A stretch of DNA of 64,000 bases from NCBI RefSeq assembly GCF_025717535.1, contig NZ_JAJIRO010000001.1:1426001-1490000 (forward strand), read 5' to 3'. Positions within the stretch are counted from its first letter, which is position 1; every line of letters starts with the position of its first letter. The stretch is from Paucibacter sp. Y2R2-4 (GTDB taxonomy: Bacteria; Pseudomonadota; Gammaproteobacteria; Burkholderiales; Burkholderiaceae_C). Positions 1 through 9,510 of this stretch are shown one piece after another. The position numbers and the translations under genes were made by a program. The notes beneath the pieces are model-generated. The model was not told the DNA's origin. It did not search any database and worked only from the letters and a program-made list of their open reading frames with translations.

Positions 1-313
1 CGCCTGTCGAGTGCATGTAGCGGATCAGCCAGCCCCAGGGCACATCACGCATGATGTACTCGACCGAAGCAAAAGCCAGTGCTGCGTCCGGCTTGTAGTG
101 CATCACCAAGAAAATGCCAGTGACGATCTGGATCACCAGCACCAACAGTGCCAGCGAACCGAAGATGTACCACCAGTTGAAGTTCTTCGGAGCGTAGTAC
201 TCCGACAGATGTTCTTTGTAGAGCTTGCTCGCCGGGAAGCGACTGTCCACCCAAGTCAGGAGCTTTTCGCCCAAGGGTGCGCCTGCGGGAGCTTCTTTGA
301 ATTCAGCAGCCAT
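1..313 (-). CDS. petB: Cytochrome b of the bc1 complex, N-terminal part
   Basis: This is the first 104 codons of the membrane subunit that carries both b haems and the quinol-oxidising site of ubiquinol:cytochrome c reductase in the inner membrane. The translation begins [20 protein letters not shown]. It contains the conserved [10 protein letters not shown] stretch, a first membrane helix around residues 47-70 and the segment leading to the [10 protein letters not shown] region of helix B, where the window cuts the gene. It starts 44 bases after the stop of the Rieske gene on the same strand, the usual petA-petB order. The identity is clear; only the truncation by the window edge limits it. 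Confidence 0.95.
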   Translation of the reverse strand, partial: MAAEFKEAPAGAPLGEKLLTWVDSRFPASKLYKEHLSEYYAPKNFNWWYIFGSLALLVLVIQIVTGIFLVMHYKPDAALAFASVEYIMRDVPWGWLIRYMHSTG

Positions 314-357
314 ATTGACCTCTGTCCTTTAGCCTTGTTGGGTCTGATTGTTGAAAA

Positions 358-954
358 TCAGGCCTTCTTGTCTTCACCAATGATGAGCTTGGTGTCGGAC
401 AGATACATGTGCGGCGGCACTTCCAGGTTGTCGGGCGCCGGCTTGTTCTTGAACACACGTCCGGCCAAGTCGAAGGTCGAACCGTGGCAAGGGCACAAGA
501 AGCCGCCATGCCAGTCATCCGGCAGCGATGGCTGCGGGCCAGCTTGGAACTTGTCGCTTGGCGAGCAGCCCAGGTGTGAACAGATGCCCACGCCCACAAA
601 GTACTCGGGCTTGATCGAACGGTTCTCGTTCTTGGCGTACTCGGGCGTTGGATAGGCCTTGCGGTCGGACATAGGGTCAGCCAATTGGCCTTCCGTGCCC
701 TTCATGGCGGCCAGCTGTTCGGGCGTGCGGCGCACGATCCAAACCGGCTTGCCGCGCCATTCCACGGTCAATTTCTCGCCGGGTTTGATGGCACTGATAT
801 CGACTTCCACCGCTGCACCGGCCGCTTTGGCGCGCTCGGATGGCGAAAAAGTACTGACGAAAGGTACGGCGGTGGCTACGCCGCCTACGGCGCCTGCGCA
901 TCCTGTGGCGATGAGCCAGGTACGCTTGCCGTGGTCCACTTGCTGGTCACTCAT
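358..954 (-). CDS. petA: Ubiquinol-cytochrome c reductase Rieske iron-sulfur subunit
   Basis: This encodes the Rieske 2Fe-2S subunit of the bc1 complex, which passes electrons from ubiquinol to cytochrome c1. The 198-residue protein has the twin-arginine-like N-terminus KRTWLIATG with a membrane anchor at about residues 13-33. The two cluster-binding boxes, CSHLGC and CPCHGS, lie in the C-terminal half. I place the start at the ATG beginning MSDQQVDHGK because GAGG lies six bases upstream; an ATG two codons earlier would abut that ribosome site. It is the first visible gene of the petAB operon and is divergent from mscL. Export by Tat fits the tatABC genes further along. Confidence 0.95.
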   Translation of the reverse strand: MSDQQVDHGKRTWLIATGCAGAVGGVATAVPFVSTFSPSERAKAAGAAVEVDISAIKPGEKLTVEWRGKPVWIVRRTPEQLAAMKGTEGQLADPMSDRKAYPTPEYAKNENRSIKPEYFVGVGICSHLGCSPSDKFQAGPQPSLPDDWHGGFLCPCHGSTFDLAGRVFKNKPAPDNLEVPPHMYLSDTKLIIGEDKKA

Positions 955-1056
955 GAGCATCCTCAAACGAGACTTCTGATCGGGGGCAACCCGGGATTCT
1001 AACGGACGAGACCCGCTGTTCAGACGAGCTTGGTCCTGCCGGCGCATTTTGACACC

Positions 1057-1084
1057 ACAATATCGGCGTTTTACTCTCCTTCAA
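1057..1084 (-). promoter_or_regulatory. Candidate sigma70 promoter for petA
   Basis: Read on the minus strand, TTGAAG (1084-1079) and TATTGT (1062-1057) are separated by 16 bases. Each matches the sigma70 consensus at four of six positions, about 105 bases upstream of the petA start. This is a pattern match only. Confidence 0.35.
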
Positions 1085-1086
1085 GC

Positions 1087-1123
1087 GCCAAGCATCACTC
1101 AAATCAAGCTTTTGATGCTTGGC
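1087..1123. repeat. Inverted repeat between petA and mscL
   Basis: GCCAAGCATC (1087-1096) is followed after 17 bases by its exact reverse complement GATGCTTGGC (1114-1123). A second, nested pair, ATCAA-GCTT-TTGAT, occupies 1103-1116. The element overlaps the upstream edge of the candidate petA promoter and lies 45 bases before mscL. It could be an operator or a 5' leader hairpin. Confidence 0.6.
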
Positions 1124-1167
1124 TTGAAAACATTCCACCGGCCGCAGGCCATCCATGGGAGCACTGA

Positions 1168-1602
1168 ATGTCTGTTTTGTCTGAATTCAAAGAATTTGCC
1201 GTCAAGGGCAATGTGGTCGATTTGGCCGTCGGCGTCATCATTGGCGGCGCTTTTGGCAAGATCGTTGATTCGGTCGTCAAAGACCTGATCATGCCCCTGG
1301 TGGGCAAAGTGGTGGGCGGACTGGATTTCTCGAACTACTTCGTGCTGCTGTCCAACCCACCGGCAGATTTCAAAGGCCCGATGACTTATGAGGCCCTGAC
1401 CAAGGCCGGCGTGCCCTTGTTTGCCTATGGCAGCTTCCTCACCGTGCTGCTGAACTTCATCATTCTGGCCTTCATCATTTTCATGATGATCAAGCAGATC
1501 AACCGACTCAAGCGCATCGAGCCCACACCCGTTGAGGCAGCGCCAGCCACACCCGAAGACATCGTGCTGCTGCGCGAAATTCGGGACTCCTTGAAACGCT
1601 GA
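1168..1602 (+). CDS. mscL: Large-conductance mechanosensitive channel
   Basis: MscL is a homopentameric inner-membrane channel that opens under membrane tension and releases solutes during hypo-osmotic shock. The 144-residue product has the family N-terminus [20 protein letters not shown] followed by [20 protein letters not shown], which is the pore-lining first helix. A periplasmic loop and a second helix (about residues 77-100, [17 protein letters not shown]) follow. The C-terminal helix ends [15 protein letters not shown], typical of beta- and gammaproteobacterial MscL. Length is normal for the family, and GGGAG lies eight bases before the ATG. It stands alone, divergent from petA. Confidence 0.97.
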   Translation: MSVLSEFKEFAVKGNVVDLAVGVIIGGAFGKIVDSVVKDLIMPLVGKVVGGLDFSNYFVLLSNPPADFKGPMTYEALTKAGVPLFAYGSFLTVLLNFIILAFIIFMMIKQINRLKRIEPTPVEAAPATPEDIVLLREIRDSLKR

Positions 1603-1623
1603 GGCGCCGCCTCACCCCGCAGT

Positions 1624-1650
1624 CAGAGCCGCTCCGTGCGAGCCGCTCTG
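1624..1650 (+). terminator. Hairpin downstream of mscL
   Basis: CAGAGC (1624-1629) pairs with GCTCTG (1645-1650), and inside it GCTC (1631-1634) pairs with GAGC (1640-1643) around a CGTGC loop, with one C-C mismatch. There is no strong T-tract, so it may be an mRNA 3' end stabiliser instead of an intrinsic terminator. Confidence 0.4.
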
Positions 1651-1805
1651 CTGTAAGCAAAAGTTACGTCTCAACGATTCGTTAGCTATTTGACAGTCGT
1701 ACAGGGCAATACCCGGTTTTCCACGCAATGACCCGGCGTCTTTGGCCTGATACTAGAGGCCGTATAGACTGTGGTAATCAAGCTACAGCGCTGCGTTTTG
1801 CGACC

Positions 1806-4400
1806 ATGAATTCGCCCGAACCCAAACTCAACCCGCACCTGGACGCTGCCGTCCAGCGCATTCGCACGGCCGCCGAGCAGGCCGCCGAGCGTTGCGCGGA
1901 AGGGTTGGGCCTGTCGGCCTTGTCCGCCGGACAAGCCAAACGCCGAGATGCCTTGTTGGCTGCGCAATTTTTGTTCCGCAAGCAGCAAGCCCAGTTTGGC
2001 CAGCAGTTTCATCAGCATCTGCGTGAGCAACTGGTGCAAGAACAAGCCGGCAAAACGCCTGAAACCGCCGGCGCCAAAAAGAAGGATTGGGGCGAACTCT
2101 CGCTGATGGAAGACGAGCAGGTCGACGCCCTGGTGGTGGCCGACCGTATCGGTCTTGCCATCGGCCACCAAAGCGAGTGGGAGTTGCGCGAAGTTGAGTC
2201 CTACATCTTTGGCCTCAGCAGCGGCGAACGCAACCCACTGAGGCCAGAGTTGATCGGCCAAGCCTTGCTGGCGGCGGTCCATGCCGTCAGCGAAGAAGCG
2301 GAGACAAGGCAAATCCTGATCGACGAGCTGACACGCGCGCTGGCCCAAGAGATGCGCGCCTGCTATGCCGACATTGCCGAGTTGTTTCGCAATCGCGGCC
2401 TGCGTCCGCAAGACTTGCGGGTGCGCGCTCACGACTCAGCAGCCGGCAGCCACGGCTACTCCACCCGCTCGCAATCGCTGTCCGGCAACAGCAGCCACAG
2501 TGGCCACAGCATGGCCGCCGAATTGTCCGAAGGTGCTGCAGGCGGCGCTCGTTATGGCGGACCTCATGGAAGTTCACACGGAGGTTCGCACGGCGCATCG
2601 TCCAATTGGGGTGGTCTGCAAGGAGCTAGCCAGGGGCCGCGTGGGTTTGGCGGTCAAGGCCAAGCCTCCAGCGGCGGCATGGGGGCCGTTGATGCGCAAT
2701 TGATGGACCTGCTGCGACGCTTGGCGCATCAAGCGCCCAGCCCCGGTCATGCCACCCCTGCGATGCCCGCAGCCGGATTTGGTCCCGCAGGCCAGGGAAC
2801 GGCCGAATTTGGCTATTCACAGACAGGCGCCCTCCCCCAATCGCTGACCGGCAATTCCGGCGGCGCCTTGAGCGGGACGTTAGGCGGAACCTTGGGCGGA
2901 TCCTTCCCCCAAGCGGCCACCGAGTGGGCCGAAGACTTCAATGCGCCCCATTGGCAGGGCGTGGCGCCACCCAATCTGATCCATCAGCATCGCGAAGAAT
3001 TACGTCAGGCCGCCACCGGGCGCCTGGACCATATGGTCATCGACGTGGTCAGCAGCTTGTTCGATCAGGTGCTGTCCGACCCCAAAGTGCCGCCACAAAT
3101 GGCGCGCTTGCTGGCGCGGCTGCAATTGCCGGTGCTGCGAGCCGCCCTGGGTGACCCGAGCTTCTTTTCCTCGCGCCGCCACCCGGTGCGCCGCTTCATC
3201 AACCGCATGGCCTCGCTGGCTTGCGCTTATGAAGATTTCAGCGAAGACCCTGGCCGCGCCTTCTTGTCCCATGTGCGCGACCTGGTGCAAGACGTCGCCA
3301 ACGGCGACTTCGACCGCATGGATGTCTACGAAGGCAAATTGGATGCCCTCGAAGCCTTCATCAACGAGCAGGTCGCTCGCGCGCTGAGTGAACACACGCA
3401 AGCCAGCCGGGTCGATGCCGCCAGCCTTTTGGCCCGCAAAGAGACCGATCTGCGCCTGCAGCAGCGCTACACCCAGCAAATGCAATCGGCCCTGGCGCCG
3501 GTGCCGATGCCAGACTTCATCCGCGACTTCTTGGCACAGATCTGGAGCCAGGCGATTGTGTTGGTGATGCGCGATGCCGGCAGCTCGCCCGAGCGCACCC
3601 AGCGCATCCGGCAGTTCGGCAAAGACTTGGTGATGAGCGTGCAGCCCAAGGCCGGCAGCGCGCAAAGACAAGCCTTCCTCGGCCAATTGCCTTCGCTGAT
3701 GAAGACGCTGAATGAAGGGCTGGACTTGATCGCCTGGCCCGAGCCGGCTCGCAAGAAGTTTTTTGCCCTGCTCCTGCCTGCGCACGCCGAATCGCTGAAG
3801 GGCCAAGCCCTCAGTGCGCTCGAAACCAATCTGCTGATCAAGCAACTCGAAAGCGTGTTCGGCAGCGCGCCTCCGACCGAGCAGGACTTGGGCGCCGAGG
3901 CCACCTCCAGCCTGCCGCAAGACCTCGACCTGAGCGAGCGCCTCTCGGCGGCCGAAGCCAAGAGCCTGGGCTTGATCAGCGAATCGGGCGTCAACTGGAC
4001 TGGCGAGATCGACATCGACCTGAGCGCCGAAGCGCCGCTGCAGGCGGTTGACATCAGCATCGAAGGCCTGCCCGAAGCCACAGAAGCGCCCGAGCCCAGC
4101 GAAGGCGAGCTCTTGATCGAGCATCTGCAACTCGGCTTCGCTTACCAGATGTACACCGGCAACAAGGGGGAAGAGGCTTGGCACAAGGTGCGCCTCGCCC
4201 ATATCAGCGCCGGCCGCAGCTTCTTCATCTTCACCCAAGGCGCCAAGCATCAAGAAACCGTCACCATGACGGCGCGCATGCTCAAACGCCTGTGCGAGTC
4301 CAAGCGCATGCGCGCTTTTGAAAACGCCTATTTGATGGAGCGGGCCATTGCCCGCGCCCGCAAGCAGTTGGCCGCCTTGGGTACGAGCAAAAGCAACTGA
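1806..4400 (+). CDS. DUF1631 family protein
   Basis: This large cytoplasmic protein (about 864 residues) belongs to the DUF1631 family, which some databases mislabel as thymidine phosphorylase; its function is unknown to me. Family features are a helical N-terminal domain, the conserved central block DPKVPPQMARLLARLQLPVLR followed by SRRHPVRRFINRMASL, and a C-terminal domain (about residues 765-850) with WHKVRLAHISAGRSFFIFT. That last domain resembles a PilZ-like beta barrel, but this is inference. Residues about 215-380 are a Gly/Ser/His-rich low-complexity linker. An in-frame ATG 26 codons earlier exists, but I prefer MNSPEPKLNP because the family homology begins there. It is convergent with pdxA, whose stop follows immediately. 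Confidence 0.85.
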   Translation: MNSPEPKLNPHLDAAVQRIRTAAEQAAERCAEGLGLSALSAGQAKRRDALLAAQFLFRKQQAQFGQQFHQHLREQLVQEQAGKTPETAGAKKKDWGELSLMEDEQVDALVVADRIGLAIGHQSEWELREVESYIFGLSSGERNPLRPELIGQALLAAVHAVSEEAETRQILIDELTRALAQEMRACYADIAELFRNRGLRPQDLRVRAHDSAAGSHGYSTRSQSLSGNSSHSGHSMAAELSEGAAGGARYGGPHGSSHGGSHGASSNWGGLQGASQGPRGFGGQGQASSGGMGAVDAQLMDLLRRLAHQAPSPGHATPAMPAAGFGPAGQGTAEFGYSQTGALPQSLTGNSGGALSGTLGGTLGGSFPQAATEWAEDFNAPHWQGVAPPNLIHQHREELRQAATGRLDHMVIDVVSSLFDQVLSDPKVPPQMARLLARLQLPVLRAALGDPSFFSSRRHPVRRFINRMASLACAYEDFSEDPGRAFLSHVRDLVQDVANGDFDRMDVYEGKLDALEAFINEQVARALSEHTQASRVDAASLLARKETDLRLQQRYTQQMQSALAPVPMPDFIRDFLAQIWSQAIVLVMRDAGSSPERTQRIRQFGKDLVMSVQPKAGSAQRQAFLGQLPSLMKTLNEGLDLIAWPEPARKKFFALLLPAHAESLKGQALSALETNLLIKQLESVFGSAPPTEQDLGAEATSSLPQDLDLSERLSAAEAKSLGLISESGVNWTGEIDIDLSAEAPLQAVDISIEGLPEATEAPEPSEGELLIEHLQLGFAYQMYTGNKGEEAWHKVRLAHISAGRSFFIFTQGAKHQETVTMTARMLKRLCESKRMRAFENAYLMERAIARARKQLAALGTSKSN

Positions 4401-5435
4401 TCAGGCCAGCAAGCGCCGCGCCATTCGAATCGCCGCACGCATGCTGGACGGGTCCGCCCGGCCACTGCCAGCCAAGTCAAATGCCGTACCGTGATCGGGG
4501 CTGGTGCGCACAAAAGGCAGGCCCAAGGTCACATTGACGCCCTGCTCCACGCCCAGATACTTGACCGGAATCAGACCGTGATCGTGGGTCATGGCCACCA
4601 CCAAATCAAAGGCACCCGGGTGGCCCGGCGCATGGCGTGCACGCATGAACACGGTGTCTGGCGCAAAAGGACCGTTGGCGTCAATGCCCTCAGCGCGCGC
4701 CAAGGCAATAGCCGGCGCGATATGCAAGATCTCCTCATCACCGAACAAGCCCCCCTCGCCCGCATGCGGATTCAAGCCCGCCACCGCGATGCGCGGCTTG
4801 GCAATGCCAAAGCGCCGCATCGCGGCCTCGGCGATGCGCACGGTCTGCAGAACATTGGCGCAGCTGATTTGCTCGATGGCCTGGCGCAAAGAGCAGTGAA
4901 TCGTCACCAAGACGGTGCGCAACTCCTCATTGGCCAACATCATGCGAACAGGCAACAGACCCTCCTGGCCCGAAGCCAAGGCCTGCAGCATTTCGGTATG
5001 CCCTGGGAAGTCCACCCCTGCAGCATGCAGCGCTTCTTTGTGGATGGGCGCGGTCACCACGCCGGCAGCATGGCCGGCCTGAATCAAGCCGACCGCTGCC
5101 TCTATGCAGCGGGCCGCCGCCGCCCCAGCGCGCGCATCGATCTGGCCCAGCGGGCAAGTCAGCAAGTCCGCGGGCAGGCCTTCGGGCTGCCATACGGGCA
5201 AACAATGCGGCGGCAGGCTGCGATCTGCCGACCAATCTGCGGGAGCCTCCACCCGCAAGACCGGCATCTGCACACCCACCTGTTGCAGTGCTCGCCGCAT
5301 CACCCCGACATCGCCCACCACACAAAGCCCTGGGTCGTGCTCCTCAGCCAGGGCTGCCGCCAGGACTTCGGGGCCGATGCCGCAAACATCGCCCATGGTG
5401 AGTAACAAGATCTCTGAGCCAGGCTGGGTACTCAT
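4401..5435 (-). CDS. pdxA: 4-hydroxythreonine-4-phosphate dehydrogenase
   Basis: PdxA oxidises 4-phosphohydroxy-L-threonine with NAD+ on the DXP-dependent route to pyridoxal 5'-phosphate. The 344-residue protein starts with the family signature LLTMGDVCGIGPEVLAAALA. It holds the metal-ligand histidines in DFPGHTEML, in GLNPHAGEGG and in MTHDHGLIPVKYLG. Length and ending (GTAFDLAGSGRADPSSMRAA) are as in the family. The start codon overlaps the stop of the upstream Nif3-like gene by four bases, so the two are translationally coupled. The usual surA-pdxA-ksgA linkage is not present here. The gene abuts the DUF1631 stop on the other strand with no gap. Confidence 0.95.
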   Translation of the reverse strand: MSTQPGSEILLLTMGDVCGIGPEVLAAALAEEHDPGLCVVGDVGVMRRALQQVGVQMPVLRVEAPADWSADRSLPPHCLPVWQPEGLPADLLTCPLGQIDARAGAAAARCIEAAVGLIQAGHAAGVVTAPIHKEALHAAGVDFPGHTEMLQALASGQEGLLPVRMMLANEELRTVLVTIHCSLRQAIEQISCANVLQTVRIAEAAMRRFGIAKPRIAVAGLNPHAGEGGLFGDEEILHIAPAIALARAEGIDANGPFAPDTVFMRARHAPGHPGAFDLVVAMTHDHGLIPVKYLGVEQGVNVTLGLPFVRTSPDHGTAFDLAGSGRADPSSMRAAIRMARRLLA

Positions 5436-6181
5436 GCGGGGTTCTCTATCTCTATGAATTGCTGCGTCACGCCCAGGTCCATCGCCAGCGCCTGCGCCAA
5501 GGCTTGGACGCCGTAACGCTCTGTCGCATGGTGACCAGCGGCCACAAAGGCCACGCCGGTTTCGGCGGCCAGATGCGCCTGAGGCTCTGAGACTTCCCCG
5601 GTCAGGAACACATCAGCGCCCGCGGCAATGGCCGCTTCAAAATACCCCTGAGCGCCGCCCGTGCACCAGGCCAGGCGCTTCAGCGGACGACCGTCACCTG
5701 GCAGCAAGATAGGCGTGCGCCCCAGCTTGTTGGCAATCTGTTCACCCAAGGACTGCAGGCTTGAAGGCGAAGGCTGCGAACCAATGAAACCCAGGTCTTG
5801 CTCCCCGAAGCGGGCCTCGGCCTGCCAATCAAGGATACGCCCAAGTTGAGCGTTATTGCCCAGCTCGGCATGCGCATCCAGCGGCAGGTGATAGGCAAAC
5901 AAATTGACATCGGCCTGCAAAAGGCGCGCGAGGCGCTGCTTCATCCAACCCGTCACACGCCCATCCTGACCGCGCCAGAACAAGCCATGGTGAACCAGAA
6001 TGGCGTCGGCGCCAGCGGCAATCGCGGCCTCGATCAAAGCCAGGCTGGCGGTCACCCCGCAGACGATGTGTTTGATCTCGTCCCGCCCCTCCACTTGCAA
6101 ACCGTTCGGCCCATAATCCTTGAACCGATCCACCTGCAGCAATTGATTCAGGTGGGTTTGGAGGTCTTGACGGTGAGTCAT
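5432..6181 (-). CDS. Nif3-like dinuclear metal centre hexameric protein
   Basis: This is a 249-residue member of the Nif3/YbgI (GTP cyclohydrolase I type 2-like) family, conserved toroidal hexamers with a two-metal site and no settled reaction. Metal-binding motifs are visible as ILVHHGLFW near residue 65, the DAHAELG segment near residue 105 and GHHATERYG near residue 220. It also has the typical N-terminal stretch LLQVDRFKDYGPNGLQVEG. It precedes pdxA with a four-base overlap and is divergent from the HtrA gene. Family placement is firm; molecular function is not known. Confidence 0.9.
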   Translation of the reverse strand: MTHRQDLQTHLNQLLQVDRFKDYGPNGLQVEGRDEIKHIVCGVTASLALIEAAIAAGADAILVHHGLFWRGQDGRVTGWMKQRLARLLQADVNLFAYHLPLDAHAELGNNAQLGRILDWQAEARFGEQDLGFIGSQPSPSSLQSLGEQIANKLGRTPILLPGDGRPLKRLAWCTGGAQGYFEAAIAAGADVFLTGEVSEPQAHLAAETGVAFVAAGHHATERYGVQALAQALAMDLGVTQQFIEIENPA

Positions 6182-6221
6182 GGGCTTTGACTTAGAGATG
6201 TATTCAAAAAAGGGTGAGGAC

Positions 6222-7403
<1,182 letters not shown>

Positions 7404-7430
7404 GGCAAACAAGCCGCTCGGAAAAAAGAA

Positions 7431-7451
7431 ACGGCGCTCTTAGAGCGCCGT
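7431..7451. terminator. Bidirectional terminator between htrA and tatC
   Basis: ACGGCGCTCT (7431-7440) and AGAGCGCCGT (7442-7451) form a perfect ten-base stem. On the minus strand it is followed by TTCTTTTTT, a good intrinsic terminator for the tat operon. On the plus strand it is followed by CTTTC. The two flanking genes are convergent. Confidence 0.85.
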
Positions 7452-7488
7452 CTTTCATTGCAGAGTCAAGTTCCGAAGAACTTGGACC

Positions 7489-8274
7489 TCAGCTCGGCTC
7501 AGCGCCTTCGTCAGGCGCCTTGGAATAACGGATGAAGTAGCCGGCCGCAAAAACACCCAACTCATACAAGATGCACATCGGAATCGCCAAGGCCAGTTGC
7601 GACACCACATCAGGCGGCGTGATTACCGCGGCGATGACGAAGGCCACCACGATGAAGTAGCCACGGAATTCACGCAACTTCTCGACCGTCACCAAGCCCA
7701 TGCGAGCCAGCACCACCACCACCACCGGCACCTCAAAAGCCGCACCAAAAGCGATGAACATCGACATCACAAAGCTCAGATAGGCCTCAATATCGGGCGC
7801 CGCCGTGATGCTCTTGGGCGCAAAGCTCTGAATGAACTTGAAGACTTGGCCAAAAACGAAGAAATAGCAAAAGGCCACGCCGACAAAGAACAACAAGGTG
7901 CTGGAGACCACCAGCGGCAAGACCAGACGCTTCTCGTGCGAATACAGGCCCGGCGCCACAAAGGCCCACACCTGATACAGCACCACCGGCAAGGCAATCA
8001 AAAATCCCGCCAACAGCGTGATCTTCAGCGGCACCATAAAGGGCGAGATCACATTGGTGGCGATCAGCGTCGAGCCCTGTGGCAGTTGCGCCACCAAAGG
8101 CGCGGCCAACAAGTCGTACAGAGCAGAAGGGCCGGGGTAAATAGCCAGCACGCCGAAGCAAATACCGATCGCGATAGCGGCACGCACCAAGCGGTCGCGC
8201 AACTCAATCAGATGCGAGACAAAAGGTTGTTCGGTGCCGGCGAGTTCATCGTCGGGCTTGGGAGTTGAACTCAT
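7489..8274 (-). CDS. tatC: Sec-independent protein translocase subunit TatC
   Basis: TatC is the polytopic inner-membrane receptor of the twin-arginine translocase and binds the RR signal peptide with TatB. The 261-residue protein has the conserved cytoplasmic N-terminal motif FVSHLIELRDRLVRA and six predicted membrane helices. It also has the LPVVLYQVWAFVAPGLYSHE region characteristic of the first cytoplasmic loop and third helix. It is the last gene of tatA-tatB-tatC on the minus strand, six bases after tatB. Likely substrates encoded here are PetA and the IorB-like molybdoprotein. Confidence 0.97.
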   Translation of the reverse strand: MSSTPKPDDELAGTEQPFVSHLIELRDRLVRAAIAIGICFGVLAIYPGPSALYDLLAAPLVAQLPQGSTLIATNVISPFMVPLKITLLAGFLIALPVVLYQVWAFVAPGLYSHEKRLVLPLVVSSTLLFFVGVAFCYFFVFGQVFKFIQSFAPKSITAAPDIEAYLSFVMSMFIAFGAAFEVPVVVVVLARMGLVTVEKLREFRGYFIVVAFVIAAVITPPDVVSQLALAIPMCILYELGVFAAGYFIRYSKAPDEGAEPS

Positions 8275-8280
8275 GGTGAC

Positions 8281-8790
8281 TCAGAGCATTCGGCCAGGCC
8301 GAAGGGATGGAGGGCGAAAACGCGCCACACGGGCCGCACCAGACTGCGCATGGCGACGCACACCCGCCTGCTGCTTGTACCACTGAGGGGTGGCGCCACG
8401 CTTCAAGCGCCAATTCTTCTTCGGCGGCTTGTAGACCGGCGGATGCAGCGCGCTGCTGTCATAGCTGTAGCCACTCAAACTGGTTTCGCTGCTGGCGGCA
8501 TTGCTGACATCAGCCCAGGTTTGATCAAAGGCCTTGTTGGCGCTGGCTACCTCTTGCTGAACCGTGGACGCCATGTTCTGCGCCGCCGATTCCATCTCGG
8601 TCTTCATCTTCTGCAGCTCTTCCAGCTCGATCGAACGGCTGACCTCGGCCTTCACATCCGAGACATAGCGCTGCGCCTTGCCCAGCAAATGCCCGACCGT
8701 GCGCGCCACGCGCGGCAGCTTCTCAGGGCCGATGACGACCAGAGCCACCGCACCGATCAGCGCGAGTTTGTCAAAACCAAAATCAATCAT
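8281..8790 (-). CDS. tatB: Sec-independent protein translocase subunit TatB
   Basis: TatB partners TatC in recognising folded twin-arginine substrates. The 169-residue protein starts [20 protein letters not shown], a short membrane helix, followed by the hinge [13 protein letters not shown] and a long amphipathic helix. The C-terminal third (Ser/Pro-rich, then Arg-rich) is variable in the family. It lies 22 bases downstream of tatA and 6 bases upstream of tatC in the same operon. The E8-like position that distinguishes TatB from TatA is occupied by an acidic Asp near the helix start. Confidence 0.95.
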   Translation of the reverse strand: MIDFGFDKLALIGAVALVVIGPEKLPRVARTVGHLLGKAQRYVSDVKAEVSRSIELEELQKMKTEMESAAQNMASTVQQEVASANKAFDQTWADVSNAASSETSLSGYSYDSSALHPPVYKPPKKNWRLKRGATPQWYKQQAGVRRHAQSGAARVARFRPPSLRPGRML

Positions 8791-8812
8791 GCAGCGTCAG
8801 ACCGGCAAGCCA

Positions 8813-9043
8813 TCAAGACTTGGTCTTGGCCTCAACGTCAACCGTGTTGGCGTCATTCGCCTTGTTGGCGACCTGTTGCACCGGCGCAGCGTCGGCAGCA
8901 GCGCTGCCGTCCTTCATGCCGTCCTTGAAGCCTTTGACGGCACCGCCCAGATCACTACCAATGTTCTTGAGCTTTTTCGTGCCAAAGACCAGCACCACAA
9001 TCACCAGCACGATCAGCCAGTGCCAAATGCTCAGCGAACCCAT
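8813..9043 (-). CDS. tatA: Sec-independent protein translocase subunit TatA
   Basis: TatA oligomers form the protein-conducting element of the Tat system. The 76-residue product has the family pattern: N-terminal helix [17 protein letters not shown], the hinge with the essential FG followed by [18 protein letters not shown], and a disordered charged tail. It is the first gene of tatABC and lies about 90 bases downstream of the hinT stop. That gap holds an inverted repeat. Confidence 0.96.
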   Translation of the reverse strand: MGSLSIWHWLIVLVIVVLVFGTKKLKNIGSDLGGAVKGFKDGMKDGSAAADAAPVQQVANKANDANTVDVEAKTKS

Positions 9044-9085
9044 AATTTCTCTCCAAGAATCGAAGCTGTCATTCTAGTGGCGCCA

Positions 9086-9104
9086 TGTGACAAACGCTGT
9101 CACA
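9086..9104. repeat. Inverted repeat upstream of tatA
   Basis: TGTGACA (9086-9092) and TGTCACA (9098-9104) are perfect complements around a five-base loop. The element is further flanked by GGCGCC on both sides, so the hairpin can extend. It sits between the hinT stop and the tatA start and could end the hinT transcript or regulate tatA. No T-tract follows. Confidence 0.5.
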
Positions 9105-9132
9105 AAGGGCGCCCGGGCACTACGCCCTATCC

Positions 9133-9480
9133 TCAGCCCTTTGCCCAAGGGCGCGGGCCGCCCATCACGTGCATATGCAAGTGATAGACCTCCTGCCCGC
9201 CATCTTGCCCGGTATTGATGACAGTGCGAAAACCATTTGTGACACCCAGTTCGCGCATCAAGCGCGGCGCCAGCACCGACATATGGCCCATGAGGCCGGC
9301 ATGCTCGGCGCCCAGATCGGCCATGCTGGCAATGTGCAGCTTGGGGATGATCAAGACATGCACCGGCGCCCAAGGGTGAATGTCATGAAAAGCCAGCACT
9401 TGCTCATCCTCATAGACCTTGCGGCTGGGGATTTGGCCGGCAACGATTTTGCAAAACAGACAGTTGGGATCGTGAGACAT
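9133..9480 (-). CDS. hinT: HIT-family nucleotide hydrolase (HinT-like)
   Basis: Histidine-triad proteins of this branch hydrolyse purine nucleoside phosphoramidates and related AMP conjugates. The 115-residue protein has the N-terminal CLFCKIVAGQIPS with the zinc-site cysteines seen in many HinT proteins, the central WAPVHVLIIPKLHIASM block, and the active-site triad HLHMHV near the C-terminus. It lies between the his genes and tatA on the same strand, a conserved arrangement in betaproteobacteria. The symbol is a family-level assignment. Confidence 0.92.
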   Translation of the reverse strand: MSHDPNCLFCKIVAGQIPSRKVYEDEQVLAFHDIHPWAPVHVLIIPKLHIASMADLGAEHAGLMGHMSVLAPRLMRELGVTNGFRTVINTGQDGGQEVYHLHMHVMGGPRPWAKG

Positions 9481-9510
9481 AGCAAATAAAGCTCAAGGCA
9501 AGTCAGTCAT

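Noticed and set aside
1103-1116. Fnr-like ATCAA-N4-TTGAT in the petA-mscL region
   Set aside because: The half-sites are in the reverse orientation to the Fnr box TTGAT-N4-ATCAA.
9086-9104. Crp-like TGTGA...TCACA site before tatA
   Set aside because: The half-sites are nine bases apart instead of six; I report it only as an inverted repeat.
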